Positions 11,978-23,982 are shown, counted from the first letter of the stretch. The stretch is 64,000 nucleotides of DNA from Schistocerca nitens (GCF_023898315.1 NC_064621.1:17668501-17732500), one strand, 5' to 3'. The notes: generated by a model not told the origin, from the sequence alone. Program-made: numbers and translations.

Positions 11978-12226
11978 ACCGAGCGAGGTGGCGCAGTGGT
12001 TAGCACACTGGACTCGCATTCGGGAGGACGACGGTTCAATCCCGTCTCCAGCCATCCTGATTAAGGTTTTCCGTGATTTCCCTAAATCGTTTCAGGAAAA
12101 TGCCGGGATGGTTCCTTTGAAAGGGCACGGCCGATTTCCTTCCCAATCCTTCCCTAACCCGAGCTTGCGCTCCGTCTCTAATGACCTCGTTGTCGACGGG
12201 ACGTTAAACACTAACCACCACCACCA
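11978..12226 (+). mobile_element. tRNA-derived SINE (type C), complete with TSD
   Basis: The head (CGAGCGAGGTGGCGCAGTGG) contains an A-box-like sequence, and GGTTCAATCCC near 12035 is the pol III B box. The body runs through GCCGGGATGGTTCC and ends in CCACCACCACCA. An 11-bp duplication, CCTTAACAGAA, flanks it (11967-11977 and 12227-12237), showing retrotransposition as one unit. It uses another element's reverse transcriptase. Confidence 0.9.
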
Positions 12227-12240
12227 CCTTAACAGAACGC

Positions 12241-12403
12241 AGTAGTTCTAGGTCCTTCAATCCGGGACCGCGCTGCTGCTACGGTCGCAGGTTCGAATCC
12301 TGCCTCGGGCATGGATGTGTCTGATGTCCTTAGATTAGTTAGGTTAAAGTAGTTCTAAGTTCTAGGGGACTGATGACCTCAGATGTTAGGAGCCATTTTT
12401 TGA
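12241..12403 (+). mobile_element. tRNA-derived SINE (type A), short copy
   Basis: The B box GGTTCGAATCC and CTCGGGC are followed by the type A body (TAGTTCTAAGTTCTAGGGG) and the GAGCCATTTTTT tail. The duplication AGAACGC flanks it (12234-12240 and 12404-12410). Its left duplication overlaps the right duplication of the preceding SINE, so it landed at the very edge of that insertion. Confidence 0.85.
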
Positions 12404-12410
12404 AGAACGC

Positions 12411-12830
12411 GCAAAAGAAACATTTTGTGGAGGTGTCACACCTCTTACACCTTAATTTAATTTGTTCGCTACCTGGAGTTTCTTACGTTTTTCATATTTG
12501 TTTAATGTGTTATTAACTCGTTAACTTTGGCCAATTCATTCATATTATTGTGGGGTGTCCGTAGGTTTGGTAGTAGATCCCTGGAGTACAATGTAGCCAC
12601 ACATTGTCTCTCAGATATGGGCGGTCACGTCGTCTCACTGTAGTCACCACGTGAATTAATTGTTTTATCCACTATCACTTAGTTATTTTATTATTTACGT
12701 ATGTAGTAAGTGTTTAGGCTGACAACCGCAACGCATATTGCTATCCAAATGATACAGGAGCATATACATTTATAAAATTGGCGTTACCCCTTAACAGTTT
12801 AAGCCTCACTGTAAGCGTTCTTTCACTTAC
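12411..12830. other. No recognisable feature
   Basis: AT-rich sequence without recognised coding or repeat similarity. Confidence 0.4.
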
Positions 12831-12839
12831 ATATGTACG

Positions 12840-13495
12840 ATTTAGAATGTCTTTTTCCCATTTTTTATGCAGGAGTAGTGCTACAGCTTTGCTTGATCTT
12901 TTATGAAGGGAAAAAAGATGAGTCTCAAAACTTCTATGCAGAACTACAGAATACTCTGAACAAATACAGTGCTACTGATCTGATTATTGTCATGCGTGAT
13001 TTCAATGTCAGAATAGGAAATATACCAGGTGAACCAATATGTAATGAAAATGGAAAATTACTAAGAGATTTTGGCACTTATAACAATTTAAAAATCACAA
13101 AAAAATGGCTCTGAGCACTATGGGACTCAACTGCTGTGGTCATAAGTCCCCTAGAACTTAGAACTACTTAAACCTAACTAACCTAAGGACAGCACACAAC
13201 ACCCAGCCGTCACGAGGCAGAGAAAATCCCTGACCCCGCCGGGAATCGAACCCGGGAACCCGGGCGTGGGAAGCGAGAACGCTACCGCACGACCACGAGA
13301 TGCGGGCATAAAAAAAAAATCACAAATTCCCTTTTTAAGAACAAGGATATACACAAGTATACTTGGGCCAGCAGAGGTCTTAGATCAATAATTGACTTCA
13401 TCTTGGTAAATGATAAGCTATTGGGCCATGTAAGGGCTAGAAGAGTTTATAGAGGACCAGATATAGAACATAATGTAATCCCCTACATTTTTATT
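12840..13495 (+). pseudogene. Endonuclease (EEP) fragment of an RTE-like retrotransposon
   Basis: This is an apurinic-type endonuclease domain, which nicks target DNA for retrotransposition. Before the SINE it reads NFYAELQNTLNKY, MRDFNVRIG (degenerate GDFNARVG) and NENGKLLRDF. After the SINE the same domain resumes with DIHKYTWASRGLRSIIDF and RRVYRGPDIEHN, the last being the degenerate DH motif region. It is 5'-truncated, lacks the RT domain, and is split by the SINE at 13101-13314. It resembles the domain that should precede an RT such as the one at the start of the window, but linkage is not shown. Confidence 0.8.
13101..13314 (-). mobile_element. tRNA-Gly-like SINE (type B) inside the endonuclease fragment
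   Basis: On the minus strand the head reads GTGGTCGTGCGGTAGCG, CGCTTCCCACG (CCC at the anticodon position, as in glycine tRNA) and GGTTCGATTCCC (B box), followed by the shared SINE body. An 11-bp duplication AAAAATCACAA lies at 13090-13100 and 13315-13325. The insertion is clean and post-dates the retrotransposon fragment around it. Confidence 0.9.
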
Positions 13496-14110
13496 TTATC
13501 GTAATTTCTTTTTAGTTTCTGTGAGTGCTACAGCTTCGATATTCATGTCGCTTAGTATATATACTAGTTGTACCTCCTTTTGCCAAATTCCTCACATTCC
13601 AGGTTGCTCCTTTGATGTGTCCATTTATCCATTTTCGTTCGTCCTTTCTCGTAACCTCTGAGACCGTCCAGTTCACGAGGCTCGTTTTAGTACTGGGAGT
13701 AGTCTGTGTTTTCCTAAAGCTGGTTACCGGCCATCTGCTCAACCCCCTTCTACAAGAACCAGGATTTTCTTGCGGGGTGATTTCCCTTAGCCGATGTGTT
13801 CCGATTATTTAAAGGCGCCGGAAATAAGTTCGCCTTTCATCCTCACCCATTGGCTTTGCAGTCCGTATCCACTGTGTGTCATAGGTTGTCTAGGGGTCTT
13901 GCGACTCATGTCTTCTAGGATGTAGGAGTAGGGTTTGTTGGCAGTGCTGCATTGAAATCCTTGAGGTCTGATTGATTGCTGAAATTTCAGTGGACATTTG
14001 CTGCAGTTTTGTTTCTGCAGACTGGTATCGGCTGCCGGAGCAGACTCCGGGGTCCTTTGCCAACCTTTGATTGTTGGAGAATAGAGAAGAGAAATGAAAT
14101 ACACCCTTAG
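13455..14110 (-). pseudogene. N-terminal endonuclease fragment of another retrotransposon
   Basis: Minus-strand sequence reads GATWNVRNLAKGG near 13620-13580 and then, after a frameshift, IEAVALTETK near 13540-13510. These are the first two motifs of the EEP endonuclease (TWNV and QET-like). The upstream part to 14110 is probably the 5' region of the same element (basic, no known domain). It meets the plus-strand endonuclease fragment tail to tail near 13500. Confidence 0.6.
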
Positions 14111-15405
14111 GTCTCGAAACCTAATACCATTCGGATCTAAAGTGTAAGACTTGGCAAAGGAGACCGACAGTAAAGAAAACAGAAGAAGCCTGACACAAGT
14201 AAGTGGAAGTAATGTCAGACTTAGCTAGGGGCCCACGTGGTTGTCACCCACATACTCTGGGGACTATTCTTTGTCTGGAACCTCACCAGCTGACCTTTCT
14301 GGTACGGATGACCCTATCGAGAGCATAGCTCCTGCCAGCATAGCTCAGTGGATCACTGATACACACAAACCTCCACACCGACGTTAACATGTAGTCCTTG
14401 AGGAGATTGTATATTTTTTTAACTTTACAACTATGGCCGAAGGTTTTTTGTAAATTACAAAACATTTTCAAACAGCAGTTGATTGTATGTCAGTTTGTGG
14501 GAAGCGCAGCAAGTTGTAAGGTAGCCTCTACATAGGCAAACTGCGTGTGCGTACGAAGAATAAACGTTTGCTTCTGTTTTAATAAGTATTTCACAACAAT
14601 TATAAAAGATGTTAAGGAATCTTTTGTTGAGACGTAACAGTAGTCGTGGTGTAATTAAAGTAATGTTAAGTAAGAATTACATGGATACACTGGTGACACC
14701 TGTCGGCGGCAGTTGTTAATTTTGCGGCAGGTACAGGCCGCCGACTGCGTGCCAGTCTGCCACTGCCCTGGCTGCGGCGAAGAACACAGGACTGTGCGCC
14801 GTGGCACACCAGCGTTTGGGGAATTACCCTGCGTGTTGTGTTTCTAACACCGACTTACCGGCCGCTCGTCCATCTCGTCGCTCGCGTACCTGGCAGTGTT
14901 TTAGGAACAGTATTTGTACAGCCGGTATAGGAGACGTGTAACAACCTGTTATCGACATATGTTGTAGCACGGTTTTGCTATTATAATGTATCTGCTGTTA
15001 TTATTAATTTTATCTCTTTATAAATTTCTCATTCTATGAATGGATACACAGATCTGAAGATGGTAGCCATGCTTCCGAAAACGGTTTACAAGCGATCTCG
15101 GCTAAGAAGTTCACCTTCTCACAAGCGATTCCATGTCCATCACGACAAAGATACAACATTCTTCCAAGCCCGAAAATGGCGGAAAGTTGCACGACCATCA
15201 GTCTGCTCCTTTCCGGTCGATGAGCTGATTGCGTAATAGAGCACTGCATCCGTGTGTCTAGCCAGTGAGGGCGGCGTCCATTGCCCGTCAGTCGCTCTGC
15301 ACGCAGCCGGCAGTTGTCTCTCTCGGCGTCAGTCGGGCGAGCACTCACTCACAAGGGGACCCCATACGTCCTTCCCTTCACTACTCTGATTCCTATTGAC
15401 AGGAT
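14111..15405. other. No recognisable feature
   Basis: About 1.3 kb without recognised genes or repeats on either strand. GC content rises around 14690-14900 and 15240-15330. Confidence 0.4.
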
Positions 15406-15765
15406 CTAAAGGGCACGATTAGGACTTCCACATGCCTTTGCCTTTCGTGGGGAAATGCTCTACCAACTGAGCTACCCAAACACGACTCACGACCCCTCCT
15501 TACAGCTTCAATTCCTCCCTCGTCTCCTAACTTCCAAACTTCACACCGTTCTTCCGTGAGCCTTGCAGAACTAGCACTCCTGGAGGAAGAGATACTGCAG
15601 GGACATGGCTTAGCCGCAGCCTGGGGGATGTTCCCAGAATGAGATTTTCACTCTGCAGCTGAGTGTACTGTGATATGAAAGTTTCTGCCGGATTAAAACT
15701 GTGTGACGGACCGAGACTTTAACTCGCGACCTTTGCCTTTCTCGGGAAAGTGTTCTACCAATTGT
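15406..15765 (-). repeat. tRNA-like composite repeat (type T), about one 300-bp period
   Basis: Two tRNA-like heads on the minus strand (near 15420-15500 and 15690-15765; compare TAGCTCAGTTGGTAGAGC) are spaced about 295-300 bp apart. They are joined by the unit body (GAAACTTCCTGGCAG-like and GGCTTAGCC motifs). The same unit recurs at 23.7, 28.5-29.2 and 49.1-49.7 kb. This copy is diverged. Confidence 0.75.
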
Positions 15766-16254
15766 TTTTGACTTACCATGTTTTTTTATCCAGGTTCGCA
15801 AAATTGCTGCTCCATGTTCTACACCACTTTTTTCATATAGCTTTTTCTTTTTATACCTAAATGAAGCAGCAAATTAGATACAAATACATCGCTCGGGAAT
15901 CGAACCCGGGCCTCCTACCAATATTTTTTCGGCTTTTTCGTGTGAGGAGCAGAGTCATTGGCACGTAGGGGTCGAACATCGTGGCCTGGCCACGACGTCT
16001 TCCCCGTCCTACCATCGAAGCGCACCATCACATTTCTTTAATATAATAACCAACAAAAAGCAAGGGAGACATACGCCAAAAGTTATGACGCTAATGTGAA
16101 TTAAAAAGGGCCATCTTGCGCGCTGGGATCGCCTTATCGAAGCGGGTGGCAAGCAAGAGGCGGTCGTCATTACAATGGGCATCACCAGTCATCAACTGTC
16201 GGAGTGGCCGGCGTCGCTGAACACAGTCAGAGACTGTTTGTGTTACCATAGAGG
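15766..16254. other. Unassigned; possible tRNA-like B box near 15890-15915
   Basis: The minus strand contains GGGTTCGATTCCCGAGCGA, which looks like a T arm with B box, but no convincing A box lies at the right distance. Otherwise nothing is recognised. The left part of this stretch may include the 3' UTR of the retrotransposon to the right. Confidence 0.35.
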
Positions 16255-19200
16255 AATCGTGGAAATATCACGTCAGCAAGTCAACTTCTTCTCACACCCG
16301 TCCAACACCAGCTGGGCGGTGGGTCCATAAATGACGACCCAAATTGTAAGCAAAAGGTTCCGGTATTGCGTTCTGTTTGTTAAGACCAGCAACTCGTCGA
16401 TCATGTATTGCCACACTCGAGGACTCCCTTTTCGCCGTCGCGGTACATGTATTGTATCGCTATTCATTGTACCGAATTGACCACATTCATCCGAATCATC
16501 GGGAAATAGACGGCGTCGGGATGAAAGAGGGCCAGGGTCACAATCGAAACATAGGGGTGGCGTAGAAGGAAAGCCAGTATCTGGCGGATCAGTTTCCAGC
16601 TCTGGCGTACGGGACCACAGTTCAATCTGTGTTCGTCCGTACCTAACGTCGCACAACGGGAGCACATGGGGTCGTCAGTTAGGTGAATGGCATGTAGCTT
16701 TCGTCGGGCCTGAAATTCCTCGTTAGTGACTACATACCACGTTGAGCGCACTAAAGTGGACAGGAAGGGCGCCTGGAAGGTTCGCCGAAAACGTGTCCAG
16801 TCGACCGCGGGATGGCGTCGTACAATGTCATTAGCCGAATTCCAGCGTTGGAGAACACTATAATAAATCTTTGCTGTCGGATTCCCTGTCTCCGGTAGAA
16901 CCTCCAACATACGGCTGTGCTCCACGAAAAACGTCCTAATATGTGATAGCGAGGGCGATAAATGTCCAACGGGTGCCGGTGGGCACAACGCCCGTGGGGT
17001 CCCCTCTGCTATCAGGATGCCAGGAAGATTGTCTGTTGGTGCAAGCCAGAGTCGCCGCACTGAGTGAACCTACAGCGCCTACGGTCTGCGCTTGACGTGC
17101 GTGAGTCCAACACCTCCTTTGTGGAAGGGTAAAGTAAGAGTAGCAAAACGGATCTTAAAAACTGCACCAGCGTTCACCACGTGTCCGAACGCTGCCTGTA
17201 TCCTGGAAGCCATCGTGTCTGTCATCGGTAATACGTGGGCGTAATGGTTGAGAGGCCATGTACACATTGACGTACTGAGCGCGTTGCAAAATGTCCAACG
17301 ATCTACATTTGTTGAGACGAGCCTCTATGCGCAATCGCCGTAAGGGCTTACGATATGTCAAGGCCGCCGTAGGTTGTTTTTGTCGGTGTGCCATGATATT
17401 CCTAAACATTTGAGCATTGAGAGTTTTGTCAGGGGTACATCCAGCTCTGCAGGCATCCCTCGCCCCACCTCCATGTAGCGTGCTTTCCGGAGGTTGATCA
17501 CGCTGCATGCCACCGCCCCATACTGTTGCAGCAACGAAAGCGCCGTTCGTGTTTCGTCACCAGTCCGTGCTAAGAACATCACGTGATCGACGTATGCGCC
17601 ACATCGAAAGGTCACAGAGCGGAGGCCAAGACCTACCAAACGTCTCCGCAGTCCGTGAAGAGCTGATTCGAGGGCAATGGCGAATAACATGGCAGAAAGA
17701 GGACAACCCTGTCTGGCGGACCTGATGATATGGACGGGAGCGAACAAATAGCCGTTTACCATAATTCGCTTTACCGCCCCAAGGATCAAACGAAGCACAA
17801 TGGATGTCGTCATGCGTGGGATAGTGATGTGTCGCTTCCCACGCCCGGGTTCCCGGGTTCGATTCCCGGCGGGGTCAGGGATTTTCTCTGCCTCGTGATG
17901 ACTGGGTGTTGTGTGATGTCCTTAGGTTAGTTAGGTTTAAGTAGTTCTAAGTTCTAGGGGACTGATGACCATAGATGTTAAGTCCCATAGTGCTCAGAGC
18001 CATTTTTTTGATAGTGATGTGTTCCATAAATGCACGCAGAAAACCATGTTCGACGCAATTAAAAGCGTGGTCAAAATCCAGCGCAACAAGAGTGCCATAG
18101 AGACGGCATGGTTGCATGAGCGCCACCACGTCTCTAGAAGCGCTCAAAGTAGTAAACACATCAGTGTTGCCTCCGAGACAGGTTTGATCAGTGTGAATGG
18201 CCGGCATTATCGCAGATCTGAGCCCCTCACGGAGGATGCGTGTCAACAGTTTGTAGTCGGTGTTATCATTGTCAATGGTCGAAAATGAAGTGGGCGACAG
18301 CCTCCTCCGGGTTTGGGACCCGGAATCAAGATGACCTCAGTGAATTCAGGTGGTACTTGAAAATCGGGATTCAGGAGTTCTCTGTACATCCTGACCCACA
18401 TTGGGCCCATAAGATCGAAAAACCTTTTGCAAAATTCAGGAGGGAGTCCGCCAGAGCCTGGCGTTTAGTTGGGAGCACCGCGCATTATAGCCTTTCGTAG
18501 TTCTTATAAGTCACCTCCGACAAGAGCGTAGCATCATCTTGCGGGTTCTGACAGACGGCTAGGTCGTACAGGACTTCCCTGACTCCTACATCCGTGTTGT
18601 ACTCCCGCTCGTAGAGAAGTGTCTATGTGTGAACGCTCGGACGATGTCAATTTGCGTGTCAGCTCGTCGGCCGTCCCCCGTCTCGCCATCCGTAATGAGC
18701 TACCTCCTGCGTCTTCTCCTGTCTCGATTGGTGGAGGGAAGGTCGTTCTCCTCTGACGTCATCAGTTGTCCTCGCCCGTATCCGCATCCCCGCGAGACGT
18801 ACGGCGGTGATACGTAGAAATTGTGCCTTGACGTGGTGCTCTGCCTATTGTCGTTCCGGCGATGGAGGTTGCACAGCCAGTTCGTGGAGTGTTGTGTAAT
18901 AGAAATCAGTTGTCGCAGTATACCAGCGCGCTCCATCTCGTCCATAGCTGGCTAATGTTCGGCACAAGGCGGGTTTGACACATCGTAACCACCACTGAAG
19001 TACGGAATCGTAGGCGGGTAATCGACGGTGGCATCTGCTCCACGTGGACTCAACTTCGCGTCTGCAGCTTACCTCGTCAAGAAGGTCCACACTGAGGCGC
19101 CACGGACCTCTACTTCGTCGGACGCGTTGGCGGGGATGGGTGAGAGTACACACATACGCTAAGTGGTTCGTGAACGCTGCCGGCCACATCTCAATGTCGA

Positions 19201-20281
19201 CAACTGCCGATCGCTGGCCGCGTGTCACGGAAACCTAATCTAAACGGTTCGCGGAATGACTGGTAAAAAAGGTGTAGCCTTTGGGCCGCTGTGTTGTGCT
19301 GTGTCTTCGGCAAAAGGGTGCGGCGTTCTGTCCTTCTGTTGGTGCCGGAAGGAGCAGGCATGTTTATCAGACGAACTGTACCAACCACGAGTGGGTCCTC
19401 CCGGGCCGACGGTAAATAGGATACATCAGTTGCCGCACCTCCTCCGCCCACATTGGAAGGCATAGCGTAGGCGTCGTATCCGAGGTGTCGATACGGAGTC
19501 CTGAGCGGACTTCTTGAAGGAAAACAACATCCAGATCCGCAGCTCGTAACGTATCGTGCAACATGCCGGCTTTGAGTGCAGAAGTAGCGCCGTTGACACT
19601 GAACGTGGCGAGGCGCTATGCCTGTTCTATCAACTCGTGGAGGCTTGGGGACTGTCCTCGGTACTGCAGATGGATGGTAGTCGTCTTCAGGGCGTAGAGA
19701 TAGGAAGTGACGGGTGTGGGCAATGTCGGCCTAGGCGTCTGTCGCCGTCAACGTAGACGCTGCCAATGTGATCGGTGTATCGTCAGGGTCCTGGAAAGTA
19801 TCCTGCATCTCCTATGCCCGGTCCCCCACGGAGGTCGATACCACAGTATCTCGAGAGGCAGGCGTAGTCGTGGCTGTATGCCCGGGGGCGGGGCTTCGGT
19901 GATCTCCCGCATCCCCACAGTGCGTGTACCCACCGGTGGCGGGAGAAGACAGCGAACCACGTGATACGTTACTATCGGCTGTGTCGGATCGGTTTATCGG
20001 CTGACGCACATCGTCATCCATCGTTGCTTCCTCGGGCCTTTCTATTGCGTCGGTCGTTATGCGCCGCTTCTTGTGGCGCTTCGGTGATTTCTGTTTACGC
20101 TGTCTCGCCTCTGTGTCCGGTGCAGGGCAGGGGGTGGACGCGCCATCCTGTTCTTCAGCTTCCTCAGCACCGTTGGCTCGTCGTAGTAGCGGTGCACCTG
20201 GGCTCGACGAGAGAGCAACAGAGGCATCGGCGCTGGAAGACGCAGAGCCCGTTGCAGGGGCCTCCGAGACTTGCACCAATA
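16255..20281 (-). mobile_element. Non-LTR retrotransposon, family X, copy 1
   Basis: Read leftward from 20281, the order is: the C-terminal end of an ORF1-like protein (about 20280-19800), an EEP endonuclease (LDVVFLQEVRS near 19520; VRLINMPAPSG near 19400; IEMWPAAFTNHLAY near 19190), a linker, RT (LDFDHAFNCVEHGF near 18110; RSARQGCPLSAMLF near 17730; YVDHVMFLAR near 17580) and a C-terminal CXXC...H...C motif (CSRCATLGTDEHRLNC near 16660). The RT box expected as YADD is YVDH and the endonuclease SDH is TNH, so both active sites are damaged, with many frameshifts. It is 5'-truncated within ORF1. The clade is uncertain. A mariner lies directly upstream. Confidence 0.8.
17832..18009 (+). mobile_element. 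tRNA-Gly-like SINE (type B), 5'-truncated, in family X RT
   Basis: It starts inside the tRNA-like head (CGCTTCCCACGCCCGGG, then GGTTCGATTCCC) and runs through the SINE body to CAGAGCCATTTTTTT. The 12-bp duplication GATAGTGATGTG lies at 17820-17831 and 18010-18021. It splits the reverse transcriptase of family X copy 1. Confidence 0.9.
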
Positions 20282-20283
20282 TA

Positions 20284-21534
20284 CGAGGGCATTTCAATAA
20301 GTAATGCAACACATTTTTTTTCTCGGCCAATTTTGGTTGAAAAAACCGGAAATTTCTTGTGGAATATTTTCAAACATTCCCGCTTCGTCTCGTATAGTTT
20401 CATTGACTTCCGACAGGTGGCAGCGCTGTACGGAGCTGTTAAAATGGCGTCTGTAACGGATGTGCGTTGCAAACAACGGGCAGTGATCGAGTTTCTTTTG
20501 GCGGAAAACCAGCGCATCTCAGATATTCATAGGCGCTTGCAGAATGTCTACGGTGATCTGGCAGTGGACAAAAACACGGTGAGTCGTTGGGCAAAGCGTG
20601 TGTCATCATCGCCGCAAGGTCAAGCAAGACTCTGATCTCCCGTGCGATCTCAGTGCTCAAGTTGACATCTCTGTTGGTAGTGCTGTCACAATTGCTCACC
20701 AGTTGGGATATTCAAAGGTTTGTTCCCGCTGGGTCCCTCGTTGTCTAACCGAACACCATAAAGAGCAAAGGAGAACCATCTGTGCGGAATTGCTTGCTCG
20801 TCATGTGGCTGAGGGTGACAATTTCTTGTCAAAGATTGTTACAGGCGATGAAACATGGGTTCATCACTTCGAACCTGAAACAAAACGGCAATCAATGGAG
20901 TGGCGCCACACCCACTCCCCTACCAAGAAAAAGTTTAAAGCCATACCCTCAGCCGGTAAAGTCATGGTTACAGTCTTCTGGGACGCTGAAGGGGTTATTC
21001 TGTTCGATGTCCTTCCCCATGGTCAAACGATCAACTCTGAAGTGTATTGTGCTACTCTTCAGAAATTGAAGAAACGACTTCAGCGTGTTCGTAGGCACAA
21101 AAATCAGAACGAACTTCTCCTTCTTCATGACAACGCAAGACCTCACACAAGTCTTCGCACCCAAGAGGAGCTCAAAAAACTTCAGTGGACTGTTCTTCCT
21201 CATGCACCCTACAGCCCCGATCTCGCACCGTCGGATTTCCATATGTTTGGCCCAATGAAGGACGAGATCCGTGGGGCGCACTACGCGGATGATGAAGAAG
21301 TTATTGATGCAGTACGACGTTGGCTCCGACATCGACCAGTGGAATGGTACCGCGCAGGCATACAGGCCCTCATTTCAAGGTGGCGTAAGGCCGTAGCATT
21401 GAATGGAGATTACGTTGAAAAATAGTGTTGTGTAGCTAAAAGATTGGGGAATAACCTGGTGTATTTCAATGCTGAATAAAACAACCCCTGTTTCAGAAAA
21501 AAAATGTGTTGCATTACTTATTGAACTGCCCTCG
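20284..21534 (+). mobile_element. mariner transposon, copy 1 (1251 bp)
   Basis: The ends are inverted repeats (left begins CGAGGGCATTTCAATAAGTA; right ends TACTTATTGAACTGCCCTCG) over at least 35 bp with few mismatches. They are flanked by TA at 20282-20283 and 21535-21536. Length, TA target and DD34D transposase identify a classical mariner. It sits exactly between two oppositely oriented family X fragments. Confidence 0.95.
20444..21425 (+). pseudogene. mariner transposase, one internal deletion/frameshift
   Basis: The start at ATG 20444 gives an N-terminal helix-turn-helix (QRAVIEFLLAENQRISDIH, then DKNTVSRWAK). The frame breaks near 20625, where the usual linker and GRP motif are missing, and then stays open to the stop at 21425. 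The three catalytic aspartates are present: TGDETWVHH, LLLHDNARPH and SPDLAPSDFH, the last two 34 residues apart as in mariner DD34D. Only the region around 20600-20640 appears damaged. The protein would cut and paste the element at TA sites. Confidence 0.9.
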
Positions 21535-21536
21535 TA

Positions 21537-23645
21537 GAAGAGTCGTCATAAACTGCTCGCGTCTCCCGTCTCGCCGGCAGCACAGAGACACAGGCCTACC
21601 GGCCACTGACCCTTCTTAATTGCGACTACAAGGTCTACACGAGAAGAACTGCAGCTCGCTTCAAACGCGTTCTCCGCCAAGTGGTATCAGTCGACCAAAC
21701 CCAACTAGGAGGGGATAGCAATATACAAACGGCGCTCAGCGGCTACCGCGATGTTACCGCACTGGCAACAACATGTCGTCTCCGGGGTGCACTGGTATCG
21801 ATAGATTTCGATCGCGCCTTTGCAGGGTGCTACACGCCTATCTCGTGAAAGTGATGGCGCGAATGAAGTTTCCAGAGAGTTTTGTCGCCGTCGCTTTGCG
21901 ACTACTCCACGGCACCTCATCCAGAGAGCTCATCAATGGACCCATGGCGGGGCCCATCGTTATCTTACGATCGGTCAGATAAGGGTTCCAGCTATCGACG
22001 ATAGTCTATGCCACCGCTGTCGAGCCGCTACTCTGCGGGCTCCGGAAACGACTCCGAGGACTGACCATGAGGCTCAACAAGTTTATATGCAGGACATACG
22101 CGTACGACCTAGTGTTTTTAAGGGCGTCGGACGACGAAGCAAGTGCGGCTTTGCATTGGATTAATCTGTATGGTATGGCTTCGGGAAGCCGCATGAACAT
22201 GGCAAAGTCGGGAGCGATGAATATCGGAAGAGGATACCCGACGGGAAGTGTCGCACCATAAACAACATCAAATGCTTGGGAATTATCTACAGACGATCGA
22301 CGCACGGCGGCACTGAGCTACAGACATCTTCTACAAATAATTCGTGCGAGTGTCCGAAGTCAAAGGTTAACGGCTCTGGACATGATACAACGGGTCACCT
22401 TTGCCAACACTTATCTAGCTTCTCGCATCCCCCACCTGGCACAAGTTCTTCGTATGCCGGTGGTGTTGGCGCGCCGAATCTGGCAGCATTAGGATATTTT
22501 GTGAGCACGTGGTTACTTTTTAAGGTCGGATACGAAATCCTTACCCTTTCTAGAAGTCGTGGAGGTCTTGGACTAGTCCACGTCCGCGACCGACCAGTGG
22601 CTATTTACGTAAGCACTATGATAAAGATGTGGACACGACACCGGACAAGTCTGACGGGCACCTTGAGAGACGAACCGGCTCCACCTTCTCGTCTGGCACC
22701 GGTAGCGGTGGCTCACATCTCACCATCGCTTGCCCACATACGAATCTTTTTTGTGGAACACAGTTATGTACAAATGGAACTACCGACTACCAGACAGCAA
22801 TGGCACCGACATATATCGCCTCTTGCCTCGATGACGGCCGAATAATGGCGTAGACAGGCGACAACCAACAGTGGCATGGTCAGTGGTATGGCGTACTGTG
22901 CACCACCCACACCTTGATACGGGAACGCGCACTGTGGTATCGGTTCTAAATGGCAAATAAGTGACTCGTTCCAGGTTACATACAATTCATATGGCGGATG
23001 CGCCACTGCGCCCACAGTGAAATGTTATAGACACAGAGGAACATGGCCCGATACGGGGGCCTTTGGCTGACGTGCGGTGTTTAGTCCAAAAAATGATTGC
23101 CTTCCTCCTTTGGATGGTGCCGCAAGCAATAGAACAACGGATACAACTTCTCCCACATATGACATATTACTGCCGAACGAAGACCAACTTAGTGATTTGG
23201 ATTCGGGTTCTGACTGTACTTTACCTTTTCCGAGAGGGCAGTAAGAATGTACTAGAATTTTGGGCCTTACTACAAAAACATCACTCACTGATAATGAGAA
23301 AGCCGAGATATCGAACATATTACTCCAATTTTTTAGGGTGTGCCTTGCTTTAGCCCTCACCCAGTTGGGGTGTACCAGGTAGGAGAATGTAACTAATTCA
23401 TGTAAGTATACAAACAAGAAAGGACCAGGACAGTGGAGAGGATCGACCACCATACGTGAAGGCGTACCCGGCAGCAACGAGAGGTACAACGGGATCAGCG
23501 AGGAACGCGTCCAAAAAGAGGGACGTGGTCCGTTATTGTTTTGTTCTCAAAGAAGCAGTTTATGTTCGCTATTGTTACACCATTTATGTAACAAAAGTCC
23601 AGTTATTTACACTTTTCATGAATATTTTATTGAAAAAAAAAAGCG
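21537..23645 (+). mobile_element. Non-LTR retrotransposon, family X, copy 2 (RT to 3' end)
   Basis: The plus strand carries RT pieces: YRPLTLLNCDYKVYTR near 21600, LVSIDFDRAF near 21790-21820, TYAYDLVFLRA near 22095 (for YADD) and RGGLGLVHVRDRP near 22560. Then comes HISPSLAHIRIFFVEHSY, which matches HLSPSLSHIRTFFVEHSR in copy 1. A 3' region ends in an A-rich run at about 23630-23642. It is 5'-truncated at or near the mariner and much degraded. The second catalytic Asp position reads YAYD, so it is inactive. Confidence 0.75.
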
Positions 23646-23670
23646 CTCAGCGCGGCTGAATGCCTGTTGA

Positions 23671-23687
23671 GGGGGGGGGGGGGGGGG
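23671..23687 (+). repeat. Poly-G tract (17 G)
   Basis: An uninterrupted run of 17 G lies between the 3' end of family X copy 2 and the next repeat. Such runs are rare and error-prone in assemblies. Confidence 0.9.
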
Positions 23688-23702
23688 CATGGTGTCCTAT
23701 CC

Positions 23703-23982
23703 TTTCTTCCAGTAGTGCTAGTTCTGCAAGGTTCGCATAAGAGTTTCTGTGGAGTCTGGAAGGTAGGAGACGAGGTACTGGCAGAACTGAAGCTGTAAGG
23801 ACGGGTTGTGAGTCGTGCTTGTGTAGCTCGGTTGGTAGAGCACTTGCCCGCGAAAGGAGAAGGTCCCGAGTTCGCATCTCGGACCGCCACACAGTTTTAA
23901 TCTGCCACGAAGTTTCATATCACCGCACACTCCGCCACAGAATGAAAATCTCATTCTGAAAACATCCCCCAGGCTGTGGCGT
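23703..23982 (+). repeat. tRNA-like composite repeat (type T)
   Basis: The unit contains GTGCTAGTTCTGCA, GGAGACGAGGTACTGGCAG, the tRNA-like head TAGCTCGGTTGGTAGAGC with B-box region GAGTTCGCATCTCGG, TTTTAATCTGCC and the AAAATCTCATTCTG end. It matches the units at 28.5-29.2 and 49.3-49.7 kb. No duplication is evident. Confidence 0.8.

Noticed and set aside
14320..14370. tRNA-like 'tagctcagtgga' near 14340
   Set aside because: Only an A-box-like string is present; no B box or stem partners follow at the right distance.
15030..15080. PLE-type 3' end ('ctgaagatggtagccatgcttccgaaaacgg')
   Set aside because: Resembles the ends of some Penelope-like or other repeats, but nothing upstream encodes a GIY-YIG or RT remnant.
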